From contig JAMWET010000066.1 in the NCBI GenBank assembly GCA_024036415.1, forward strand, positions 1 through 64,000: a stretch of 64,000 nt of DNA, read 5' to 3'. Each line of letters starts with the position of its first letter. Position 1 is the first letter of the stretch. Under the pieces are notes generated by a model. The model was given only the letters and a program-made list of their open reading frames with translations, made no database searches and had not been told where the DNA came from. The translations under genes were made by a program, and so were the position numbers. This document shows, piece after piece, positions 47,236-59,324 of this stretch. The DNA is from Prochilodus magdalenae. Lineage: Eukaryota > Chordata > Actinopteri > Characiformes > Prochilodontidae.

Positions 47236-47492
47236 CAGCGTCCTGTGGGGCAGCGTCCTGCGGGGCAGCGTCCTGCGGGGCAGCATCCTGTGGGGCAGCG
47301 TCCTGCAGCGTCCTGTGGGGCAGCGTCCTGCAGCGTCCTGTGGGGCAGCGTCCTGTGGGGCAGCGTCCTGTGGGGCAGCGTCCTGCGGCGTCCTGTGGGG
47401 CAGCGTTCTGCAGCGTCCTGTGGGGCAGCGTCCTGTGGGGCAGCATCCTGTGGAGCACCGTCCTGCAGTGTCCTGTGGGGCAGCATGTCCTG
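47236..47492. repeat. 15-bp minisatellite (GTCCTGTGGGGCAGC)
   Basis: About 17 copies of GTCCTGTGGGGCAGC, with shortened GTCCTGCAGC units interspersed. It yields Gly/Gln/Arg- and Ala/Ser-Cys-rich frames that are not genes. Confidence 0.95.
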
Positions 47493-47509
47493 TGGGCGTT
47501 ATGATGACA

Positions 47510-48345
47510 TACACTCTAGAACCAAAGAACCAATTTAGAACCAATCTATCTGTAACAGTATTTTAGAACCACGTTCTAGTAAAAGTAATCCAGTGCCTTA
47601 CTCCAGTGCAGCTACTCTAGAACCTTACCTCAATAAATGTACTCTAGAACGATACTCCTGTACCACTTTAATACCCTTATCTATTTAAGGTAATTTAATA
47701 CATTACTCGAGTAAAGAACCTTAAAGAACCATATGTCAATAAATGTATTCTAGAACCATGTTCTAGTAAAAGTACTGTAATAGAACCGTGTGCCAATGAA
47801 TGTGCTCTAGAACCAACCGTCTGTAAAAATACTTTAGAACCATGCTCTAGTAAAAGTTCTCTAATAGAACCTTATTCCAATAAATGTGCTTTAGAACCAT
47901 CCTTCTGTAAAAGTACTGTAGAACCACGTTCTAGTAAAAGTAATCCAGTGCCTTACTCCAGTACAGCTACTCTAGAACCTTACCTCAATAAATGTACTCT
48001 AGAACGATACTCCTGTACCACTTTAATACCCTTATCTATTTAACATAATTTAATACATTACTCCAGTAAAGAACCTTAAAGAACCATATGCCAATAAATG
48101 TATTCTAGAACCATACCCCTGTAGAAGTACTCTAGAACCATGTTCTAGTAAAAGTACTGTAATAGAACCGTGTGCCAATAAATGTGCTCTAGAACCAACC
48201 GTCTGTAAAAATACTTTAGAACCATGCTCTAGTAAAAGTTCTCTAATAGAACCTTATTCCAATAAGTGTACTTTAAAACCAACCTTCTGTAAAAGTACTC
48301 TAGAACCATGTTCTAGTAAATGATCTCTAATAGAACCATTTGCCA
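47510..48345. repeat. CTCTAGAACC minisatellite, block 2, with a 355-bp duplication
   Basis: Same unit as block 1. The block starting AAAAGTAATCCAGTGCC at 47581 recurs at 47936, so about 355 bp has been duplicated with small differences. Confidence 0.93.
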
Positions 48346-49160
48346 ACAGTATGGCTGATTTCACTGTGAGTGTTATTACATAGTTATTACATAGTCATGA
48401 TGTAGTTATAAGACACCACTGGGACTGTACCTGAGGAGTAAGCCCCACCCCCTGTTCCCCAGTGGAGGTTAAACCATGGTCTGTCTCTGGAATGGGTCCC
48501 GGTGCTCTTTGGCATGCACCAAGCAGTTCGGGATATGATAGCTTCACCCCAAATGTGCGGTACACACGGAGCAGTTCGGGAATTACCCATGACTCATACC
48601 GGCATTCCCAAACTCCAGTGACCTACACTGCAGCGTTGTGCCTCTTCCCGGCTCTGGCACACCTGACTCCGTCCTAACGAGGCGTGATCGAGTTCGTTAT
48701 GACTGTGGTGCGGGGAAAACACGAAACCGCGCAGGTGGACGTCGACACGGTGTTCCAGCGCGCTAATCAGCGAACGCTGTTCAGTGGGAATGATGAGGCT
48801 GCTAAACGGTGTTAGTGATCAGAGCCCCTTCCCCAGGGAACCGCACCCCCCTCTGAGAACCCCCTATTCTCTCTCCTACACCCGTCCGAGCAGGCAGCCG
48901 TCCCGTCTGTTAAGAGAATAATTCATATCCGAGCGTTCCATATTCATGAGCACCGCTAATGAGCCTAACACATGCGTTCATGGCATTGTTTTACTTAACA
49001 CATAAACGATCAGTGCTGTCTGGTCACCGTGACGTATGTACTTTGTTCTGCATTAATTATGGTGGATAATTCCGGTTCTCCGTCAGCCGGAGAACACGCG
49101 AGCGGCCCTATCAGCCGTCTGCCGAGCGGAGTGCACACAGGGGCCTCATGGAGAAGTAAC
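48346..49160. other. No recognisable feature
   Basis: Unassigned sequence between two blocks of the CTCTAGAACC array. CGAGCAGTTCGGGA-like words repeat twice near 48520 and 48570. Confidence 0.4.
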
Positions 49161-50258
49161 CTACTGCCTTACTGCAGTACAAGCACTCTAGAACCACACT
49201 CTAGTACAAGCACTCTAGAACCACACTCTAGTACAAGTACTCTAGAACCATAGTCTAGTACAAGTACTTTAGAGCCATAGTCTAGAACCATACTCAAGTA
49301 CATGTACTCTAAAACCATGTTCTAGTAAAAGTACTCTACAACCATACTTTAGTATAAGTACTCTAGAACCATACTCTAGTACAAGTACTCTAAAACTGTG
49401 TTCTAGTAAAAGTGCTCTAATAAAACCTTACTACTGTAAAAGTACTTTAGAACCATGTTCTAGTATAACTATTTTAATCCCTTACTCCAGTACAGCTACT
49501 CTAGAACCATACTCTAGTAAAAGTACTCTAGAACCATACTCTAGAACCATACTCTACTACAAGTACTCTAGAACCATACTCTACCACAAGTACTCTAGAA
49601 CCATACTTTAGTACACATACTCTAGAACCATACTCTAGTACAAGTACTCTAGAACCATACGCTAGTACAAGTACTCTAGAACCATAATCTAGTACAAGTA
49701 CTCTAAAATCATACTCTAGCAGAAGTGCTCTAATACCTTACTCCAGTACAGCTACTCAAGAACCATACTCTAGCAAAAATAATCTAGAACCATACTCTAG
49801 TACAAGTACTCTAGAACCATGCTCTAGTACAAGTACTCTAGAACCATACTCTAGTACAAGTACTCTAAAACCATGTTTTAATAAAAGTACTCTAGAACCA
49901 TACTCTGGTAAAAAATACTCTAGAACCATACGCTAGTACAAGTACTCTAGAACCGTAATCTAGTACAAGTACTCTAAAATCATACTCTAGCAGAAGTGCT
50001 CTAATACCTTACTCCAGTACAGCTACTCAAGAACCATACTCTAGCAAAAATAATCTAGAACCATACTCTAGTACAAGTACTCTAGAACCATGCTCTAGTA
50101 CAAGTACTCTAGAACCATACTCTAGTACAAGTACTCTAAAACCATGTTTTAATAAAAGTACTCTAGAACCATACTCTGGTAAAAAATACTCTAGAACCAT
50201 GTTCTAGTACAAGTACTCTAGAACCATACTCTAATAAAAGTACTCTAGAACCATGTTT
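49161..50258. repeat. CTCTAGAACC minisatellite, block 3, with a 271-bp duplication
   Basis: About 45 copies of a 24-26-bp unit, AGAACCATACTCTAGTACAA plus GTACTCT. The block with ATACGCTAGTACAAG at 49658 recurs 271 bp later at 49929. Confidence 0.95.
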
Positions 50259-50640
50259 GAGTGAAGCCACATTTAATCTGATAAGCCCCGCCTCCTGTGC
50301 TAGGGTTGCCTGGTAGTTCAATAGATGGTGATCTCTCAGTTGGAAGCAACAGCCAATCAGAGTGCAGGAGTGCAGGGCCATCTCTAATAAGGGCACTTCA
50401 GCTACCCTGGTGAACCCCCACCACCCCGCGCCCCCCACCCCATCCATCTTTATACCCCTCCCTCTACCGTACCAGCCGGTCCCGGCTCCTCTCTCTCTCT
50501 ATGTGTGGCGCTGGTTCCAGACGCGGTGCTGCTCTCCACATAATCAGACCCAGCGCCTTCAGAACCACTCAGCCGCTCCAGTTAGAGGCTAATTGATTAA
50601 AGGGAAATCTGACCGCGGTGAGAATTCCATCTCCCTTCCT
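50259..50640. other. No recognisable feature
   Basis: Unassigned, non-repetitive sequence. Confidence 0.4.
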
Positions 50641-50707
50641 CTCTCCTCCTCCCTCTCTCTCTCCCTCTCTCCATCTTCCCCTCTCTCTCTCTCTCTCTCT
50701 CTCTTCA

Positions 50708-50770
<63 letters not shown>

Positions 50771-50900
50771 CTCCCTCTCTCTCTCTCTCTCTCTCTCCCT
50801 CTCTTGCTCCCTCTCTCTCTCCCTCTCTCTCTCCCTGACTCTCTCTCCTTCTCCCTCTCTGTCCATCCCTCCCCACCCTCTCTCTCCATCTTCCTCCCCA

Positions 50901-50938
<38 letters not shown>

Positions 50939-51475
50939 TCCCAGTCTCTCTCCATCTCCTTCTCTCTCTATCCTCTCCTCTCCCTCTCTCTCTCTCTCCC
51001 TCCCTCCCTCCCTCTCTTGCTCCCTCTCTCTCTCTCCCAACTCTCTCTCTCCTTCTCCCTCTCTGTCCATCCCTCCCCCCCCTCTCTCCATCTTCCTCCC
51101 CGTCTCTCTCTCTCTCTCTTCCTCCCAACCTCTCTCCATCTCCTTCTCTCTCTATCCTCTCCTCTCCCTCTCTCTCTCTCTCTCCCTCCCTCCCTCTCTT
51201 GCTCCCTCTCTCTCTCTCTCTCTCTCCTCCCTCCCTCTCTTGCTCCCTCTCTCTCTCTCTCCCGACTCTCTCTCTCTCTTGCTCCCTCTCTCTCTCTCTC
51301 TCCCGACTCTCTCTCTCCTTCTCCCTCTCTGTCCATCCCTCTACCCCCTCTCTCTCTCCATCTCCCTCCACGTCTCTCTCTCTCTTTCTCTCTCTTCCTC
51401 CCTGTCTCTCTCCATCTCCTTCTCTCTCTATCCTCTCCTCTCTCTCTATCTCTCTCTGTGCCCCCTCTCTCTCTG
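50641..51475. repeat. CT-rich microsatellite with longer internal modules
   Basis: CT repeats with modules such as CTCTGTCCATCCCTC and CATCTTCCTCCCCATCTC that recur about every 190-240 bp (50860, 51065, 51330), so it is partly a minisatellite. Long Ser/Leu/Pro and Arg/Glu frames are artefacts. Confidence 0.95.
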
Positions 51476-51925
51476 CATGTGCGTTCTCCTCCTGAACTGA
51501 ACTTTGCCTATCAGTATCGACTCCTCTGTGGTGCTTCAGCTCGAACAGGGGGTCCGGCGGGGCCCCCCAGTCAGTGATTCCGTTACAGTGCTGTATCGGC
51601 CCGCACTGTAACAGGAGCCACGTGGTCTCTGCGGCCCCTCACTGCTGTGGTGTGTGTAGACCTGCCATGTTGGGCCTGTGGGATGAATTCATGAATGAAA
51701 ATCAGCGCTAACAACAGGTAGATGAAAGGACCGTCTGATGGTCAGCACACCTGGGAGGACCAGGTGACTTTAATCCCTCTCCTAAAGCAGCAGTCGCTCC
51801 ACTTACCCCAGACGCAGTGGCTCAGCTCAACATCTCAGGTAACCTCTAACCCTCTCTGACACTAACGTCTTTAACACGGTCCCTGTACTTTACATTATAA
51901 CATTATTAGAACCTGAAGGGAACGT
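51476..51925. other. No recognisable feature
   Basis: Unassigned. Confidence 0.4.
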
Positions 51926-52885
51926 TACCCAAGGTTCTAGGAACAGTCTCCACCCTAATCCATCCCAAAGGTGTTCTATTGGGTGGAGGTCAGGACTCTG
52001 TGCAGGCCAGTCCAGTTCCTCCACCCCAGACTCGCTCCTCCATGTCTTTATGGAGCTTGCTCTGTGCACTGGTGTGCGGTCATGTTGGAACAGGAAGGGA
52101 CCGTCCCCAAACTGTCCCACAAAGTTGGGAGCATGGAATGGTCCAGAGTCTCTTGGTCTGCTGAGGCATTAAGAGTTCCTCTCACTGGAACTAAGGGGTG
52201 GAGCCTAACTCCTGAACACCACCCCCACACCATAATCCCCCCTCCACCAAACTTTACACTCGGCACAGTGCAGTCAGACCAGTACCGTTCTCCTGGTACC
52301 GCCAAACCCAGACTCGTCCATCGGATCACCAGACGGAGAAGCGTGATTGGTCACTCCAGAGAACACGCCTCCACTGCTCTAGAGTCCAGGGGCGGAGCTT
52401 TACACCACTGCGTTCCACGCTCTGCACTGCGCTTGGTGATGTAAGGCTGGGATGCAGCTGCTCACCATGGAAACCCATTCCATGAAGCTCCACACACTGT
52501 TCCTGAGCTGATCTGAAGGACACATGAAGTTTGGAGGTCTGTAGTGATGGACTCTGTAGAAAGTTGGTGACCTCTGTGACCTATGACCCTCAGCATCCGC
52601 TGACCCCGCTCTGTCATTGTACGTGGTCTAACACTTGGTGGCTGAGCTGCTGTCGTTCCCGATCACTCCCACTGTGTTCTAATCCCACTGACAGTGGACT
52701 GTGGAATATTTAGTAGGAGGGAATTTCACCACTGGACTTGTAGCACAGGTGGATCCTATCACGGTACCACGCTGGAGTTCACTGAGCTCCTGAGAGCGAC
52801 CCGTTCTCTCACTGACGTCTGTAGGAGCAGTCTGCATGACTAGGATGGGGGAGTGAATACTTTTGGAAGTATAGTCTACACCTGG
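51926..52885 (-). pseudogene. Tc1/mariner element, decayed but nearly full-length
   Basis: Minus strand. The 5' end near 52885 has GTGAATACTTTTGGAAGTAT, like the inverted terminal repeat of a common teleost Tc1. The transposase then reads, in changing frames: [18 protein letters not shown] (first Asp), [37 protein letters not shown] (second Asp) and [20 protein letters not shown] (Glu). It is cut off near 51926, so the last 60-80 residues and the right terminal repeat are missing. At least three frameshifts or stops. The subfamily differs from those at 8, 29, 43 and 44 kb. Confidence 0.87.
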
Positions 52886-53194
52886 GCTGAATGTAAACCC
52901 GTGTTGTGCTGAGCGGTATCGGTATTACCACCCCACTGCCAGGACACACGGCAGGTAATATGAATGATATGGCTGAGTGAGTGAGGTGATGCGTCGCGGC
53001 ACTGAAGAACGGTCTGACCTTTTTGATCCTAATGAAGTAAAATCACCTGCGTGAGGTATTTTGGTGAGGTTCAGCATCTCGTCAGCCTTCAGCGATATTC
53101 CCAGGAAGCTCTCCGTATGACCGAGTGTATGGAGTTTACTGTAGGGCTCAGAGTGGTGGCGAATGGAACCAGACGGCTCAAGTTTTAAAGGTGC

Positions 53195-53465
53195 TTTATT
53201 GACATGGTTCTGAACACGCTGCCCAATCACTGAGACGAGGTTTTAATAAACTCCATTCATGGTGGAGGGATACATGCTGCAGGGCGCTGTGAGGTCAAAT
53301 AGTCCCCCAAAGGAACTTAGTATTTCCAGGTTTTCCAGATTTTCATCATCAGCATTCCATACACACTCAGAAGACACGTGTAGGTTCACTGGTGGGTTAG
53401 ATCAATAAAGTGTCTATATGTGTGTTCTAGATATAGAGAACCCTGGTTCCCATCACCACCTCTGT
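53195..53465 (+). mobile_element. Unclassified interspersed repeat, copy C
   Basis: Matches copy A from AACTCCATTCATGGTGGAGG through AGAACCCTGGTTCCCATCAC, with a deletion near AGATCAATAAAGTG. Its left part (TCTGAACACGCTGCCCAATC) is diverged. Confidence 0.75.
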
Positions 53466-53685
53466 GATTGTAGAGTCTATGCAATCAACTATTTCACTCC
53501 GTCACGGGCAGATCCGTGTAAGTAAACCCAGGAAACGGAATCAGGAACGTGAAATGGCTCACGGCTCAGTTACACACCAGCTCTGTACAGTATATGCTAA
53601 TGAAGGCTAGCACCTCCGGTCGGTATGTTTCTCAGGCAGTACTGTTTGTTTGGGCCAGCCCACATGTGTTATTGTTTTTCCCGGT
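53466..53685. other. No recognisable feature
   Basis: Short unassigned stretch. 52886-53194 is likewise unassigned. Confidence 0.4.
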
Positions 53686-54056
53686 CAGTACTTTTTTTTT
53701 TTTTTCCCTCTCAGTCCTTTTTCTGGCCTGTCAGTAAGTCTAATTAATTAATTTTTAGTCAGTAGTTTTTTTATTTTATTTTGTCCAGTCAGTATTTCTT
53801 TTCCTCAGTCAGTATGTTTGTTTGTTTTGCTTTGATCAGTCAGTAATTATTCTATTTTTGTTTCTGCCAGTCAGTGAGTTTTTTTTTTTTTTTTTTTATA
53901 AACAAAATATATATTATTTATTTATTTTATTTGTCCAGTGTTGTAAACAAAATATGTTTATATTGTTTTTCCTTAGTTAGTACTTTTTTACCCTTTCGGT
54001 ATTTTTTTATTTTTGTGGCCAGTCAGTGTATATATATATATATACATACACACACA

Positions 54057-54099
<43 letters not shown>

Positions 54100-54120
54100 A
54101 TATATATATATATAGACATA

Positions 54121-54173
<53 letters not shown>

Positions 54174-54262
54174 CAGGAAGCTTTTTATCATTTTTATTAT
54201 CATTTTTATTATTATTATTATTATTTTGGCCTGTCAAATAGTCAATAGTCTGTCAATATTTT

Positions 54263-54299
<37 letters not shown>

Positions 54300-54420
54300 C
54301 AGTCCATATGGTTTTTATTGTTTTCCCCCATATATGTTTGGCTATTCAGTCTTCATTATTATTATTATTATACAATTTGTAGGTTGTGTGGCCTGTCAGT
54401 ATTTAAACATTTTATTTTGT
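53686..54420. repeat. AT-rich block with poly-T, (TATC)n, (TA)n, (GT)n and (TTA)n
   Basis: Poly-T runs at 53691-53704, 53879-53897 and 54259-54297. (ATCT)n at about 54057-54097, TA repeats around 54098-54114 and 54154-54172, GT at 54124-54153, TTA at 54195-54225. GTCAGT words recur between runs (CAGTCAGTA), suggesting an old short-unit repeat. Confidence 0.93.
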
Positions 54421-54540
54421 GTTTAATGTTAATTTAGTTCAAGCTACTACGCTAACCCTGATCCGCTGATTAGACCATCAGAACTTCATCACTGTCCTCT
54501 TAATAACACTTTCTGAACGTTCACCAGCTTCCAGTATAGA

Positions 54541-54605
54541 TGTTCCCATTCCACATTCTTGTGCATTATAATAACTGCTGCAGTATTTAAGGTGGAATGG
54601 GAAAA
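54541..54605. mobile_element. Small hairpin MITE, copy 4
   Basis: Left arm TTCCCATTCCACATTCTTGT, right arm GTATTTAAGGTGGAATGGGA. They are inverted complements with mismatches. Confidence 0.65.
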
Positions 54606-54619
54606 TTGAAACGCTAAGC

Positions 54620-54785
54620 ATTCTGGGCTGCTGTAGAAACATGGCGGTGGTAGTCTCAGCCCCTGTGTAGACTCATTCAGAGCTAATACAGGTTATTACA
54701 CATTAATAAACACAGTCCTGTGTACTGTATTCTCTATTTCTGATAACAGACCCTCCCCCTAAATCTTACACACTGCACCTTTAAG
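54620..54785 (-). mobile_element. Interspersed repeat copy 3 (CCATGTTTCTACAGTAGCC family)
   Basis: GGGCTGCTGTAGAAACATGG at about 54629-54648 and an AAATCTTACACACTGCACCT end, the inverse complement of the 532-556 end. Confidence 0.65.
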
Positions 54786-55244
54786 TGGTTTTGGCTCCAT
54801 GCTCAGGATTTAAGGTGGTATTGGGAGTGTGACTGGTCAGATGCATGTGTGCTATACCCTGTTATTAAAGCCTCATAGATAAAACTTCACCCCTCTCCTG
54901 AGACCGCCTGTAACGTGTTCTGCACCTCACCGCCGGTAATACCGCGTAATAAGGCTGTTATAAACCTCCGCCTTCACGCAGGCGCACGCTCGTGCGCTGT
55001 GGCTCTCAAAGGGATCCACGTCCCGGTCCGGCAGCGCGCTCACGTGCCGTAGTATGGACTGCACATACACACTCGCTTTGCTTGGAGAGGCGGAAACGAC
55101 GATGCGCAGAGAGGGAGGAGTAGTGGTGCTGAGGAGGGTGGGGGTGGTGGGGGGGCGTGCAATAGAGGGGCTGAGGGGCTTCTAGTAAATATTTATATTG
55201 CATTATGATCGGTGAAGGAGAAAGGAGGAGGTGAGGAAGAGGAG
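54786..55244. other. No recognisable feature
   Basis: Unassigned. The 54950-55080 part is CG-rich and may belong to the CpG-rich region that follows. Confidence 0.35.
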
Positions 55245-55545
55245 GAGGAGGAGAGAGAGAGAGAGGGAGATGGAGGGAGGGAGAGAGAGAGAGAGAGGGA
55301 GGCAGCCTTTTATTAATATGATTCCACACCGCTAAGTTTAGCATTCAACACGTGTCGCTTGTGATGGAGAGAGAGAGAGAGGGAAAGAGGGAGGGAGGGG
55401 GAGAGAGAGAGGGAGAGAGAGAGAGAGGTTGACGGTTGCTAGGTGACCGGGTGCATATACTGAATTTTAACAAAAGAACAGGGAGAGAGAGAGAGAGAGC
55501 GGAGAGGAGGAGGGAGAGGGAGAGGGAGAGGGAGAGAGAGGTAGA
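55245..55545. repeat. GA-rich microsatellite tracts
   Basis: Three GA tracts (55245-55302, 55366-55428, 55482-55540) separated by short unique segments. Confidence 0.93.
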
Positions 55546-55559
55546 GAGTAAGTGAGCTG

Positions 55560-56290
55560 GCGAAAATTGAATCCATGTAGAATAAAGCTCTCGCGCATTC
55601 TGTTCCCGGGTTGCAGGCGCGTACGGCTGGAGCTGAAGGAGGCAGCGTGGAGGATGGAGGGCCGCGAGGAGAGCGAGGGGAGACGAGGAGCCTGAAACGC
55701 TCGCAGTGAGTAGCACGCCGCGCGCTGCGCTTGCCGCCTTCCGCACGGAGCACCGCGGGGACGGGGCGAGAGAGATGCGCAGAGAGAGAGACATAGAGGG
55801 GGAGCGAGTGAGAGAGAGTGTGAGGGGGAAACGGGCTTTGACCCTTCTGTCATTGCTGTGCGCTCGTGCGTGTGCCGTAAGGACACTGACACACGCACGC
55901 GCGCACACACTTGGACTTTTCTTGCACACACACTCTCAAATCCCCCCACACACACACACTGTTCCACGCAAACAGACACTCTCCGTCTCCACACACACAA
56001 ACACGGACTCTCCCTCTGTTCTGTCTGCGAGCTCAATTAGTGAATCCGTAGGCTGGAAGCGCGAGCTTGAACGCGGAACTGTGTTTAACACTCTGCGTGC
56101 ATGTCCTTTGGCGGTGGCGCGCTGTCATTCAGCCGCGAGAGCTGCGGATCCTTCCATTCCTGTGGCTGCCAGAGCTTTCCCACTGTGGGCTACAGCAGCA
56201 CCGGCACGGGTTTTCGTGTTGCACTCCTCTCATGTGAAACCGCAAACCACGGATCCAAGCTGGCGTCGGGCAAGTCGGCGTACCGGGCTG
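55560..56290 (+). promoter_or_regulatory. CpG-rich, promoter-like region
   Basis: Dense CG dinucleotides (GCGCGTACGG, CACGCCGCGCGCTGCGC, GCACCGCGGGGACGGGGCG) in a mostly CG-poor window. On the plus strand CTCGCA-GTGAGTAG near 55700 could be a 5' splice site of a non-coding first exon. No start codon with a plausible protein follows. It may be the promoter of a gene to the right or of an upstream pitpnc1 transcript. Confidence 0.3.
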
Positions 56291-56639
56291 CGTGATTTGC
56301 GTCTGAATAGTGGGGGAAGATGAAATCACATTCATGATGAGGGCTCATTATGTGTATGCTGATGAGCTTGCCCGTGTTGGTGGTTATGATGGGGACAGAC
56401 CAACAGGCCTCTCTAATTCGTCTAACTTTGCTCGGGTCTGCTGCCAAGTTATTAAACCGCCGTGGTGATGGATGCTCATGTCCTGGGAGCTGTTTGGAGG
56501 GAGGGTGACGAACAGACCGCAGCCTCAGTGCAGGCCAGAGTCACTCGAACAAACCAGCACACTGTTCTAGAGCGGACAAAGTCCATTAGTCACGACCTAG
56601 GTTAATTATTTAGGAGCAAAAGTGCTCCACACGCTCATT

Positions 56640-57378
56640 CTGACAGACTGTGATACAGTACAGGAAGTGTAGGGGGCGATACGACCCACACGCTCATTTA
56701 GACAGACCGTAATACACTACAGGAAGTGTAGGGGGCGATATCACCCACACGGTCATTCTGACAGACTGTAATACACTACAGGAAGTGTAGGGGGCGATAT
56801 GACCCACACGGTCATTCTGACAGACTGTAATACACTACAGGAAGTGTAGGGGGCGATATGACCGACACGCTCATTCTGACAGACTGTGATGCACTACAGG
56901 AAGTGTAGGGGGCGATACGGCCCACACGGTTATTCTGACAGACTGTAATACACTACAGGAAGTGTAGGTGGCGATATGACCCACACGCTCATTCTGACAG
57001 ACTGTAATACACTACAGGAAGTGTAGGGGGCGATACGACCCACACGGTCATTCTGACAGACTGTAATACACTACAGGAAGTGTAGGGGGCGATACGACCC
57101 ACACGCTCATTTAGACAGACTGTAATACACTACAGGAAGTGTAGGGGGCGATACGGCCCACACGGTCATTCTGACAGACTGTAATACACTACAGGAAGTG
57201 TAGGGGGCGATACGACCCACACGCTCATTTAGACAGACTGTAATACACTACAGGAAGTGTAGGGGGCGATACGGCCCACACGGTCATTCTGACAGACTGT
57301 AATACACTACAGGAAGTGTAGGGGGCGATACGACCCACACGGTCATTCTGACAGGCTGTAATAAACTACAGGATGTGT
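56640..57378. repeat. 59-bp minisatellite
   Basis: About 12.5 copies of CAGACTGTAATACACTACAG plus AAGTGTAGGGGGCGATACG and a CCCACACGGTCATT-like end. Two variants (GGTCATTCTG and GCTCATTTAG) alternate in places. Confidence 0.96.
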
Positions 57379-59320
57379 AGGGGGCGATATGGTTTGCATT
57401 TCACCGGACTGTAAATGTAGGGAGTGTTTGCTAAGTGGATGGAACTTTGAATACTGTGCAGTGAGGGTGAATTGGAGAGCGGGGTTGTTGGACAGTAGTC
57501 GGTAGATGTCGATCGGTCAGTAGTTGCATTTCACCCATCAGTATGAGCTTGGTCCTGTCCGCCAATGATAGGTTCTGAATTCCTTCAGCCAGCAGTGGGC
57601 CACATCTCAGCACATGGACTTTTCGTTACGTGGCATGCAGCCAGTGTGAGGAACCGCTCTAAAATGCAACAACTGCTGGAAATGGAACTCAGCTATGGGC
57701 ACACACGCATGCACACGCACCACTGCAGCGCTGTAATGCGTACATCACTGCTAACACATTGGCACCAGTGTTAATACAGCCGGCGTTCTCTCGTAAAGAT
57801 GATTCTCAGGTGTAGCTGGAGCGTGGGAAGGCGCGAGAGGGAAAGAGAGAGTCCGCAAGAGCAGTCAGAGGTGTAGAACAGGGAGACGAGTACACGGAGC
57901 AAGGGCGCTGTGGCGGTGGCTCAGGGAAAGGTGTTGATGGAGGGCTATGTGGAGGAAGAGTGGAGTGAGTGGCAGGAGGGAGGGTCATGGAAATCAACAG
58001 CGGAGCGACAGAGATGTGGAGGCAGGGGGCCGCCGGAATGGCACGTCTCAGCTTCAGGAGGGTTGGAAGCTAGCGGCCGGCAGCCGAGAGGCGCTAGAGC
58101 CCTCTCCTCTCATCCCTAGGTCTCGCTCCCGTCCTCCCTCAGGAGTCGTCCTCCCTTTACATCTCTCCCTTTCACTCCTGTCCTCACAGCGTCTCGTTGC
58201 CGCTCTCTCTCTGCCTCCCTGTCTCTGAATAGCGGAGGCCTTCTGATTCCAGCGCACCCCGAGCCGAATTGGCCTCCCTCTCCGTTTCCCCTCCTTCAGT
58301 ATCCCTCTGTTCGCTTAAATGTGACTAATTAAGGTAAAGCTCGTTAACACCGAACATCAATTAGTCTTTAACGAGATCAGAGACTGGTGTTTGAAAGAGA
58401 TTACAGCGGCCGTGCCTGCGCCGACTCTCCCGCGCGCCTCTGGCCGGGCCTCTATTGATAAACACCTTCAGCCCTGCAGACGCAGTCCAGGGGGGGTCAG
58501 AGGAAGCAGGGTGAACGCGAGGGACCACACGCGGCCTCAGGCACACGTGCACGCTGGCACTGCTTGTTGGCAGGGCATGGTATAGAGAGCGAGAGGGTGG
58601 TGGGGGGGGTACGGTCTCTCTTGACGAAGATGAATAGGCTCTGAAAATGGAAACATAAGTGTTAATTTAAAAAGGAGCCGGAAATGTTAGCTTTGAGGAG
58701 GAGGAGGTGGGGGAGGAGGAGGAGGAGGGGGAGAAATTGTGGCACTTGATGGCATCCTGTTCTCCTCAGCCACGAGTTCCTACAGGAAGCATCCTCCTCC
58801 CTCTCCCCCATCTCCACGGTTACCGTAACCACGGATATTTCTGTCTGCTTACAACCGCCGTCCTGTACAGTTACCAGGGAAATCCCTGCTAGAGTCTCGC
58901 GGAGGGACTCACCTGACGCCTCCGTTCTGCGAGGGCCCGGTCGAGCCTAGCGGCGCGTCCGCAGCCGAAGGGCCGGTACGCTCGCAGAGGAGCGCGGTGT
59001 GATTTAAGGTGTGTGCTGGCGGACCCCTGTCTGATTAGACAGACGTTATGAGTCTGGCTTCATATGAATAACAAGGAGGGTCTGCTACGCCTGAGGGGGC
59101 CGATTCTCATTCTGGATTTCCGGATTTGATTGACTGTAGTGGCATATTCAACCAAAGTAACCAGGAATGACACAACAGGTCGCATCATTCATCACCGCCT
59201 TAATGAGGAGGAGCATCATTCATATGCTAATATTACATCATATGACACGTTAGCGCTACATACCACTCGGGTACTAACTCCACCTAACAGCAGTATGTAG
59301 TATGTGACCACACTGATGAT
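57379..59320. other. No gene recognised; candidate conserved block near 58310-58480
   Basis: 58310-58400 has ACTAATTAAGGTAAAGCTCG and CAATTAGTCTTTAACGAG, homeodomain-type motifs in unique sequence. A GGAGGAGG tract lies at 58695-58735. The rest is unassigned. Confidence 0.3.
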
Positions 59321-59324
59321 CTGT

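Noticed and set aside
47126..47566. Gly/Arg- and Ala-rich frames around 47.3 kb
   Set aside because: Translation of the 15-bp GTCCTGTGGGGCAGC array.
55345..56323. Protein-coding exons in the CpG-rich patch
   Set aside because: Frames are Ser/Arg-rich from GA tracts and CG-rich DNA. No known domain, and none has convincing splice sites on both sides.
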